From positions 1 to 47,544 of the forward strand of contig JAKLDO010000014.1 of assembly GCA_022703485.1 (NCBI GenBank): a DNA stretch of 47,544 nt, given 5' to 3'. Below are positions 33,341 to 40,702 of the stretch, in pieces; position 1 is the stretch's first letter; each line of letters starts with the position of its first letter. The notes under the pieces were generated by a model. That model did not search any database, was not told where the DNA came from, and saw only the letters and a program-made list of their open reading frames with translations. Position numbers and translations under genes: made by a program. The stretch comes from a bacterium. Its GTDB lineage: Bacteria; UBP6; UBA1177.

Positions 33341-33925
33341 ATGCTTAAAATGACGGCTAACCAGAGGGAGAGAAAGTCGAGGATTCTTGAGGCGGCGGGA
33401 GTTTATTTCGGAAGGGCCGGGTACCATCTTGCAGATCTTGATGAGATCGCAAAGAACGCCGGTGTCGGCAAGGGGACGCTTTACCGCTATTTCGCCGGCA
33501 AAGAAGAGCTTTTCATTGAGACTGTGGCGTATTTTGCCGATAAGATGTATTCAGAAATAGTCTCAAAGATAGAGAAGAACGACATAAAGAACATAGTTGA
33601 GACGATATTTGAAGCGCATCAGAATTATTACAGAAAGAACCGCGATATTTACAATCTCGTCACAAAAGCCGTTTCCGCCATGCCCGAAAAACTGGTATCA
33701 ATATTCCACGGGATACATCAGGAAAAAATGAAAATGGTCCGTGAAAAACTGCTCGGTGAAATGAAAAAAGGTGTTTTCCGCAGGAATGATCCCGACATCG
33801 TGATAAAAATGATCGATGCAATGGCGAATGTGATCCTTCTGACCAAGGAATATGATAATTCGGCTTCTGTTGAAGATATAAAGTCTTCATTTGTCTTTGT
33901 TTTTAACCATGGGATTAAAGCATAA
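33341..33925 (+). CDS. TetR-family transcriptional regulator
   Basis: The 194-residue protein has an N-terminal TetR HTH (about 12-55): RKSRILEAAGVYFGRAGYH, DLDEIAKNAGVGKGTLYRYF, KEELF. The C-terminal helical domain would bind an inducer. Start ATG 33341 has GAGGAGG upstream; the TTG at 33326 overlaps that site. The gene is first in the efflux operon, 21 bp before the lipoprotein adaptor, so it most likely represses its own operon and is released by a pump substrate. Confidence 0.9.
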   Translation: MLKMTANQRERKSRILEAAGVYFGRAGYHLADLDEIAKNAGVGKGTLYRYFAGKEELFIETVAYFADKMYSEIVSKIEKNDIKNIVETIFEAHQNYYRKNRDIYNLVTKAVSAMPEKLVSIFHGIHQEKMKMVREKLLGEMKKGVFRRNDPDIVIKMIDAMANVILLTKEYDNSASVEDIKSSFVFVFNHGIKA

Positions 33926-33946
33926 CTATATTCTAGGGAGAGGGAA

Positions 33947-34999
33947 GTGAAAAAGAGTTTTTTTGCGATTTCTGTTTCAATACTGCTTCTTTTTTCAGGT
34001 TGCGGTGAAAAGAACAGCAGTGATAGCACATCTGAAGTAAAGGTTCCTGAAGTAAGGGTTTCCACTGTTCAGGTAAAAAAAGAAAAATATGCTCCTGAAA
34101 GAAGTTTCGGAGGCACATTTAAACCGTTTAAAGAAGCTAATCTTTCGGCGCACATTCCGGGCAGAATTAAGAAAATCTATTACCGTGAAGGAAGCAGGGT
34201 GTCTAAAGATGCTCTGATCGTAACTCTTTCAGATGAAATGACAAAAGCTTCAAAAGCGGAACTTGATGCAGTCGAGAAAGATTATGAGAGAGTAAAGGAG
34301 CTTGTGGAAAAGAAAGTTGTTCCTGCTCAGCAGCTTGATCATTTGCAGGCAAAGCTTGATGCGACAAAGGCTAAATGCGAAATGCTCGAAGCCAATATGG
34401 AAATCAGAGCGCCTTTTGACGGCGTGGTTGCCGAGCATATGATGAAGGAAGGAGAAGAATTCATCCTTCTTAATCCGGGATTTACTCCGGGTTTTTCACA
34501 TTCAAGCGGAATAATAAGATTTATGGATATAGACAAGCTGTTAATGGAAATTGAAGTCGGTGAAAGGGAATACCCCGCTGTAAAACAGATGAAAAATATT
34601 AATGTAGTAGCTGAGGCATATCCTGATAAAATCATAAAAGGGAAATTCTTTTCAGAGGAAAGCCTTGTTTCCACGCTGTCAAGAACGGTTAAAGTCAAAA
34701 TCGTAATTGACAATCCCGGACACAAAATAAAGCCGGGAATGTTCGGAAGAGTTGCAATAAAACTTCCTGAAACCGATTCTGTACAGATTCCCAGAATAGC
34801 TGTTATAAGACAAGCCGGAAGCGATATTCATTATGTTTATACAGAACAGAACAATGTGGTAACAAGGAAAGATGTCTCGATACTTGATGATCTCGGTGAA
34901 ACGATTGCTGTTTCAGGGCTTGAGGGAGATGAAAAAGTTGTAACAGCAGGAAAAACCAAACTTCGTAACGGGATGACTGTTGTCCCGGTTAACCAGTAG
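33947..34999 (+). CDS. RND efflux periplasmic adaptor lipoprotein (MFP)
   Basis: The 350-residue membrane-fusion protein has a lipoprotein signal with lipobox FSGC (Cys19), a lipoyl/barrel-sandwich part (AHIPGRIKKIYYREGSRV and IRAPFDGVVAEHMMKEGEE), a helical hairpin (about 100-145) and a C-terminal beta-barrel (KPGMFGRVAIKL) and membrane-proximal domain. It bridges the inner-membrane pump and the TolC-like channel. Start is GTG 33947 after GGGAGAGGG. The RND gene follows after 9 bp. Confidence 0.93.
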   Translation: MKKSFFAISVSILLLFSGCGEKNSSDSTSEVKVPEVRVSTVQVKKEKYAPERSFGGTFKPFKEANLSAHIPGRIKKIYYREGSRVSKDALIVTLSDEMTKASKAELDAVEKDYERVKELVEKKVVPAQQLDHLQAKLDATKAKCEMLEANMEIRAPFDGVVAEHMMKEGEEFILLNPGFTPGFSHSSGIIRFMDIDKLLMEIEVGEREYPAVKQMKNINVVAEAYPDKIIKGKFFSEESLVSTLSRTVKVKIVIDNPGHKIKPGMFGRVAIKLPETDSVQIPRIAVIRQAGSDIHYVYTEQNNVVTRKDVSILDDLGETIAVSGLEGDEKVVTAGKTKLRNGMTVVPVNQ

Positions 35000-35008
35000 G
35001 AGATGGAA

Positions 35009-38000
35009 ATGAAACTGTCACATAATGCCGTCAAAAAACCGGTTACCACGATAATGATATTTACAGGACTGATTATTTTCGGTCTGATGGCGTTTATGAA
35101 ACTGAAACTGGATATTCTTCCGGAGGTCGAGTATCCTGCACTTACCGTTATAACAGTGTATCCCGGAGCTTCAGCTGAAGATGTCGAGCAGCAGGTAACA
35201 AAAAATCTCGAAAAACAGCTTTCAGGTATTCAGAAACTTAAATCTATAAAATCCACATCCAAGGAAAATGTCAGTTTTATAAGACTTGAGTTTGATTTCG
35301 GCACGGAAATAGGGGATGCGTCCAATGATGTACGGGACAGAATCGAAATGGTCAAAAAGAATCTGCCCGGTTACGCTAAAGATCCTATGCTTGTGAAAGT
35401 GAACAGTTCAATGATGCCGGTAATAATTTACGGCATATCTGCAGTCGAAAGCGAATCTGCACTTAAAAAAATCATTGATGACAGGATAGAAAGCAGACTC
35501 AAACAGGTTGACGGAGTCGGAAGTCTTCTGACTTTGGGTGCTCCTGTCAGGGAAATAGAAGTCGTTATAAATCCCATGAAACTCAAATCTTACGGAATTT
35601 CTATCGGAATGGTGTCCAATCTCCTGAAAATACAGAATGCCTCGATTCCGGGAGGAAGTATCAAAACCGGAGGAATGGATCTGGCTGTAAGAGTTCCGGC
35701 TGAGTTTGAGTCGGTCGATGAGATAAGAAATCTTCCTATAACGGCAATGGACGGCAGTGTAATCAAGCTCGCAGACATTGCTGATGTCAAAGACAGAATA
35801 AAAGAACAGGATTCCATAAGCCGTGCTCAGGGTAAAAACACTGCTGTTCTGATGGTGCAGAAACAAAGCGGCGCCAATACTCTTGAGGTCGCAAAAAATG
35901 TGAAAGCTGAGATGGAACATATAAAAAACAATATTCCTTCGGATGTTCAGATCACGGAACTTGTCGATTCATCGGAGCTTATTGAGGTATCTATAGAAAA
36001 CCTTGGTGAAACCGCGGTTTATGCCGCCATTTTTGTAATTCTGGTTGTACTTCTTTTCCTGAGAGAGTGGAAAGGAAGTCTTATTGTTATTCTCACTATT
36101 CCTTTTTCAATGATTATCGGTCTGATTTTCATGTACCTGTGCGGATACACGATAAATATCTTTTCACTGATGGCTCTTGCCATAACTCTCGGAATGGTGG
36201 TTGACAACACAATTGTCGTTTTTGAAAATGTCACGAGACATGTTGAAGAGGGAGCAAGACCTGAAGAAGCTTCAATTTTCGGAGCCGATGAAATGAAATC
36301 GGCGATATCTTCTTCAACATTGACAACGGTCGCTGTTTTTCTTCCTCTTGCATTTGTCAGCGGAGTTGTCGGTCTTCTTTTCAAACAGCTTGCTTTCGTC
36401 GCTTCTGTTACAATAGTCGCCTCACTTATCACTTCACTGACTCTGGCGCCTATGATGAGTTCTTTTCTGCTCAAAAGGAAAGAAAAAACCAGAAAACACG
36501 GGAGGCTTTTCGCCAGATCGGAGCAGCTGTTTGTGTTTGTTGAAAAAAAATATGAATCATTGCTGAATTTTTCAGTAAAACACTCGGTTTCCATAATAAT
36601 CATAGTGCTTGCTGTCTTTATACTTACTCTCTGGGTCGGAAAAAATACAGGAACAGACTACATTCCGGAATTTGATATGGGTGATATTATCGCGACAGTT
36701 GAGCTGGAAACGGGAGTCAGTACTGAAAAAGCCAATGAAATAGCTTTGAAAGTTGAGAATATTATAAAAAAGAATATCCGTCCGGGTGATGTCAGAACTT
36801 ATTATACCATCGTAGGTCAGACAGAAAGCGGAATGCTTTCTCTGTTCGGGTTTAATGAAGGAAAGAATATCGCCAATATTACAGTGAAAATAGTCAATTC
36901 CGACAAAAGAGACTACAATGTCAAAGATGTGGCCGCCATTATAAGGCAGGATGTAGAGAAAATTCCTGAAATTGAATCTTTTTCAATGACTGCCGGGTCT
37001 ATTCTTCAGGGTGCTATTCTGGGAATGAATAAGCCGCTCGAAATAAAAGTCACGGGTAATAGTTTAGAGAAAATATACGAAACCAGTGATAAAATCAGTA
37101 ATCTGCTGAAAGAAGCTCCTTTTCTTGAAGATATTGAATCAACTGTTGACAAGGGTAAACCTGAAATAAGAATCAAACTTGACAGGGAAAGACTTGCCAG
37201 GCTTGGTCTTAATGCCGGAATGGTCGCTCTCACAGTTAGAGAAAGTCTTTACGGAGCAAAATCGGGCGAGTTCAAACAGGACAATGATGATTATGACATC
37301 GTTTTGAGGTATGCAGAGGAAAACAGAAATAAACCTGCTGATCTGAAAAATATCATGCTGACAGCCGCTACGGGAGAAATAATCCCGTTAAGTGCCGTTT
37401 CCACGGCTGAAGAAGGCTCCGGCTCTATGAAAATACTTCACGAATCCCAGCAGAGAATTGCTTATATAAGAGGCGGGCTGCACGGGGTTTCGCTTGGAGA
37501 AGCTGTAGAAAAAACCAGAGAAATTCTTAAATCCGTCGATACAGATCCGGATATATATGTAGAAATCGGCGGTCAGTATAAAGAGCAGCAGAGCACATTC
37601 TCGGACATGTACCTTCTTTTTGTGATAAGTCTTTTCCTTATTTACGCTATAATGGCTTCCCAGTTCCAGAATCTGCTTGATCCGTTCATAATAATGTTCA
37701 CGGTTCCGCTGAGTATTATCGGTGTCATCTGGGCATTCGTTTTGACGAAAACGACTCTCAGCGCGGTCACATTTATCGGTATAATCATGCTTCTGGGAAT
37801 AGTCGTCAATAACGGTATAGTTCTTGTTGATTACACTAATCTTCTCAGAGCAAGAGGCCTGAAAGTCTCTGAGGCGATAGCGAAAGCCGGAAGTCACAGA
37901 CTCAGACCTGTTCTGATGACAGCTTTAACCACGATTATAGGTATGGTTCCGATGGCCTTGAATTCAGGAACCGGATCTGAAATATGGAAACCTCTCGGAA

Positions 38001-38128
38001 TAACGGTCATCGGCGGACTTCTTGTTGCAACACTGGTGACGCTGGTTCTCATACCGTGCATATATTCGCTGGTTTACAGAAGAGTATCGAAAAGAGAGGC
38101 TCAAACAGAGGGAGGAATTGTAAAATGA
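35009..38128 (+). CDS. RND efflux pump, AcrB/HAE-type permease
   Basis: The 1039-residue inner-membrane pump has the typical 12 helices with two large periplasmic loops. Signatures are YPALTVITVYPGASAEDVE, the helix-4 segment LGMVVDNTIVVFENV (one Asp, where AcrB has two), the helix-10 segment GIVVNNGIVLVDYTN and RLRPVLMTALTTIIGMVP. It exports drugs, fatty acids or other hydrophobic compounds with proton uptake; the actual substrate is unknown. ATG 35009 is six bases after GGAG, so it is preferred over ATG 35003. It overlaps the small PII-like gene by 4 bp. Confidence 0.95.
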   Translation: MKLSHNAVKKPVTTIMIFTGLIIFGLMAFMKLKLDILPEVEYPALTVITVYPGASAEDVEQQVTKNLEKQLSGIQKLKSIKSTSKENVSFIRLEFDFGTEIGDASNDVRDRIEMVKKNLPGYAKDPMLVKVNSSMMPVIIYGISAVESESALKKIIDDRIESRLKQVDGVGSLLTLGAPVREIEVVINPMKLKSYGISIGMVSNLLKIQNASIPGGSIKTGGMDLAVRVPAEFESVDEIRNLPITAMDGSVIKLADIADVKDRIKEQDSISRAQGKNTAVLMVQKQSGANTLEVAKNVKAEMEHIKNNIPSDVQITELVDSSELIEVSIENLGETAVYAAIFVILVVLLFLREWKGSLIVILTIPFSMIIGLIFMYLCGYTINIFSLMALAITLGMVVDNTIVVFENVTRHVEEGARPEEASIFGADEMKSAISSSTLTTVAVFLPLAFVSGVVGLLFKQLAFVASVTIVASLITSLTLAPMMSSFLLKRKEKTRKHGRLFARSEQLFVFVEKKYESLLNFSVKHSVSIIIIVLAVFILTLWVGKNTGTDYIPEFDMGDIIATVELETGVSTEKANEIALKVENIIKKNIRPGDVRTYYTIVGQTESGMLSLFGFNEGKNIANITVKIVNSDKRDYNVKDVAAIIRQDVEKIPEIESFSMTAGSILQGAILGMNKPLEIKVTGNSLEKIYETSDKISNLLKEAPFLEDIESTVDKGKPEIRIKLDRERLARLGLNAGMVALTVRESLYGAKSGEFKQDNDDYDIVLRYAEENRNKPADLKNIMLTAATGEIIPLSAVSTAEEGSGSMKILHESQQRIAYIRGGLHGVSLGEAVEKTREILKSVDTDPDIYVEIGGQYKEQQSTFSDMYLLFVISLFLIYAIMASQFQNLLDPFIIMFTVPLSIIGVIWAFVLTKTTLSAVTFIGIIMLLGIVVNNGIVLVDYTNLLRARGLKVSEAIAKAGSHRLRPVLMTALTTIIGMVPMALNSGTGSEIWKPLGITVIGGLLVATLVTLVLIPCIYSLVYRRVSKREAQTEGGIVK

Positions 38129-38448
38129 AGTTTATATATCTGACATGCAATATTTCAAAGCTTGAGCAGGTACTGGAGCTTTTAAAGGCTCAGGGATCAA
38201 AAAGTTATCAGGTAATTGAAAATGTTAACGGCGTTCAGCCGAGCGGCAATCCGAGAATGAACGATGCAGTATGGCCCGGATCAAACTCGGTTGTGTTTAT
38301 TCAGGCTGCGAATGATGAAACAGACAGGCTTTTTCAATGCCTGAAAGGTATAAACCGTGATATAGTCAACGAAAGTGAAAGGATACTTGCTGTTTCGTGG
38401 GATTGTGAAAAAGTGCTCTATTTTGATGAGAACGGGGGTGCAGAATGA
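38125..38448 (+). CDS. PII-like PG0541-family transporter-associated protein
   Basis: The 107-residue protein resembles the PG0541-type proteins encoded in RND operons: a PII-like ferredoxin fold beginning MKFIYLTCNISKLEQVLELL, then YQVIENVNG, GNPRMNDAVWPGSNSVVFIQ, and ILAVSWDCEKVLYF. Such proteins are thought to bind a ligand and regulate the adjacent pump. GGAGGA lies 8 bases upstream; the ATG overlaps the RND stop (ATGA) and its own stop overlaps the tolC-like ATG, so all three are coupled. A role in pump control is inferred from family context. Confidence 0.78.
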   Translation: MKFIYLTCNISKLEQVLELLKAQGSKSYQVIENVNGVQPSGNPRMNDAVWPGSNSVVFIQAANDETDRLFQCLKGINRDIVNESERILAVSWDCEKVLYFDENGGAE

Positions 38449-39833
38449 GAAAAGAAATCCTTGTTTTTATTACGCTGTTTTTTGCCTTTTCGGCCGGTGC
38501 CGAAGTTCTGGATCTTGACACAGTCATAGATGAGAGCATCAGGAACAGTGAAACGGTGAAGGCGCAGCTTTCAAAGGAAAAAGTAGCGGAAAACGACAGA
38601 AAAAAGGTCGCAATGAACTTTTTTCCGAAAACATCTGTCGAGGTCAGACTGCTTGAACTTGTCTATACCGAGGACCCTGAACCGATAACGATAGACATTT
38701 CAGGACTCATGCCTCTTCTTGAAGGCTCGATCAATCAGTCAAGTCCGATCCAGATAGACCTGCCGGATACAGTCCCTCCGATCGAAAAGGAGCTTGAGCT
38801 TCCTGACCACCAGAGAACGCTTGATCTCACCCTTGTCCAGCCGGTGACACAGCTGTGGGAGATCTATAACGGCTACAAGGCCAGAGACCTTAAAGCTGAT
38901 ATTGAAAAGCTTAAAACCGAGCTTTCAAAGGAAAAGATAAAAAGGGAAGTGAGAAAGTTCTATCATACTTACAATATGCTGTCGCAAGTACTTAAGCTCA
39001 TTGATGAATCTGAAAAACAGCTTGACCGCTATGAGATCATGGCAGCCAGTTTCTATGATAACGGACTGGCCGATTCACGGGCTTTGAACAAGATCAAGGT
39101 CGAAAGAGCAGCTCTTGCGATCGAAAAAGAGAAATACACAGGTTCGATGTCAGTTATAAAGACCGCTATTTCGCTTATGACAGGAAGAGATGAAAAGAGT
39201 TTTGAAATAAAAGAGGAGCTTCCTGTTTTAAATAAGATAGCTAAAGATCCTGATATCATTGCGGATATGCAGAAAGAGACAAGGATCGAAATGAAGATGA
39301 TAGAAAGGAACGATAAGATCAGAGGCAGGCTGGACAATATCGCAGTGCAGTCTTTCATTCCGCAGATAGGTTTTACAATGGGTTTCAAGCAGAACTGGGA
39401 CCCGACAGTGGTGAACCCTGAAGGGATATTCTTTGTCGGAGGGGTTTTTAAATGGGACTTCGGAATTGAGACGGCTAAAAGTGTTTTCGACTACCGGCTG
39501 GTAAAAGCTGAAAGCGTCGCCACAAAGCTCGATAATGCCAGACTTATTAAGGACATGACACTTCAGGTTAAAAAAATGCATTCCGATATTTCGGTACTTG
39601 AAAAAACTGCTGAACTCAACAAAGTCAAAATTGAATCAGCTCTCGAAAACCTCCGCATCGAAGAGGAGAAATATTCAAAACAGATGACAACCGAGACCGA
39701 CCTTCTGAATGCGTCACTCATGGTGAGAAAGGCAAGAACGGAAGAAGTCTCGACCATTTACAGACACATGATGGCAATGCTCGAACTTTCCGGAATAACC
39801 TCGATCGATATGGAAGATCTGATCCAGAAATAG
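38445..39833 (+). CDS. TolC-family outer-membrane efflux channel
   Basis: The 462-residue protein has a cleavable signal peptide (to about residue 18, FSAGA) and two outer-membrane-efflux-protein repeats with long amphipathic helices, such as RKFYHTYNMLSQVLKLIDES and the segment before MTTETDLLNASLMVRKAR near the C-terminus. It completes a TetR-adaptor-RND-PII-TolC set, likely working as a trimeric channel across the outer membrane. It overlaps the PII-like gene by 4 bp. A Pro-rich insertion (about 75-125, including DLPDTVPPIEKELELPD) is unusual. It ends 9 bp from the convergent lipoprotein stop. Confidence 0.9.
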   Translation: MRKEILVFITLFFAFSAGAEVLDLDTVIDESIRNSETVKAQLSKEKVAENDRKKVAMNFFPKTSVEVRLLELVYTEDPEPITIDISGLMPLLEGSINQSSPIQIDLPDTVPPIEKELELPDHQRTLDLTLVQPVTQLWEIYNGYKARDLKADIEKLKTELSKEKIKREVRKFYHTYNMLSQVLKLIDESEKQLDRYEIMAASFYDNGLADSRALNKIKVERAALAIEKEKYTGSMSVIKTAISLMTGRDEKSFEIKEELPVLNKIAKDPDIIADMQKETRIEMKMIERNDKIRGRLDNIAVQSFIPQIGFTMGFKQNWDPTVVNPEGIFFVGGVFKWDFGIETAKSVFDYRLVKAESVATKLDNARLIKDMTLQVKKMHSDISVLEKTAELNKVKIESALENLRIEEEKYSKQMTTETDLLNASLMVRKARTEEVSTIYRHMMAMLELSGITSIDMEDLIQK

Positions 39834-39842
39834 TGCCGGACC

Positions 39843-40688
39843 TTAATCAGCAGTTTCATTATCAGCATCTTCTTCTTCAAGCGGTTCACCTTTTGTGCTG
39901 ATGACAAATGTGAAGAAATCGGTGCCGTATCTTGCTGATCTTGTTCCCTGGAATGATTTTTTCGGTGAAATGACGAGATGGAATCTGTAATCGCCGAAAA
40001 CGGGGAATCCCGACTTGTCAATGAATGAGAAAAGGGCGTATCCTGTCTGATCGTTTGATTCGACTATTTCAGGATATGTTTCCGCATCTCCTGTGACCGT
40101 CCAGCTGAAGGAATAATCATCAAGCACAAGGTCATCAAGGAGAAGTTCGCTAACTTCAAAACCGATCTGTTCAGGGACTGATAGCGGCTTGATGTAAAGC
40201 CATGAATCTCTTTCGAGCGGAAGTTTCTGGGCGCTTCCTATTATTTCATAGGTCATTGAATTTATTGCAGGATTGATGTCGAATTTCGTCTTTTCGTAGT
40301 CATTTCCGGCGATCCTGAAATATTTTACTGCACTTTTTCCGGTCAGAGGAAGTGTAAGAGTGATAGGAATATCCACGAAACCCTCGGAAGTCAGTTTTTT
40401 CCGTGCGCTGTCACCAAAAAGAACGGAAATGTCGGAAGGTATCTGAAGTTCTGCCTTGTCGGAAGCTGTGAACACCATGTTTCCGGCACTTATATTGGCA
40501 GTTCCTGCGTCAGCTGTTCCATTTGAAATATCGGCACTGATAACAACTTTCTCTCCCGGAAGGGCGACCGGAGGCTCTATTTTGACCGAGATCACATTGA
40601 TACCGTCAGCTTTTTCAGGATCTGCAAGGTGAACATCGTTGCAGGAAATGAAAAAAATGGAAATAATTATGATAATTGCATATTTCAT
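39843..40688 (-). CDS. Putative lipoprotein linked to the TonB-dependent receptor
   Basis: The 281-residue product has a lipobox FISC (Cys16) and then beta-rich sequence with Ig-like features in the first third (VISVKIEPPVALPGEKVVIS) and a C-terminal part ending with acidic residues (EEEDADNETAD). No family is recognised. ATG 40688 has AAGGAG seven bases upstream; a longer frame from 40703 begins inside the receptor's stop. It is 14 bp downstream of the receptor gene and probably forms a surface or periplasmic partner, as lipoproteins do for SusCD-like systems, although no SusD features are seen. Confidence 0.6.
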   Translation of the reverse strand: MKYAIIIIISIFFISCNDVHLADPEKADGINVISVKIEPPVALPGEKVVISADISNGTADAGTANISAGNMVFTASDKAELQIPSDISVLFGDSARKKLTSEGFVDIPITLTLPLTGKSAVKYFRIAGNDYEKTKFDINPAINSMTYEIIGSAQKLPLERDSWLYIKPLSVPEQIGFEVSELLLDDLVLDDYSFSWTVTGDAETYPEIVESNDQTGYALFSFIDKSGFPVFGDYRFHLVISPKKSFQGTRSARYGTDFFTFVISTKGEPLEEEDADNETAD

Positions 40689-40702
40689 GTTGATCTCCTT
40701 CA

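Noticed and set aside
36019..36603. Minus-strand frame within the RND gene
   Set aside because: Shadow of the conserved pump; no independent signals.
33947..38448. Horizontal transfer of the efflux genes by base composition
   Set aside because: Hand-counted lines were about 43% G+C, too close to the surroundings to call.
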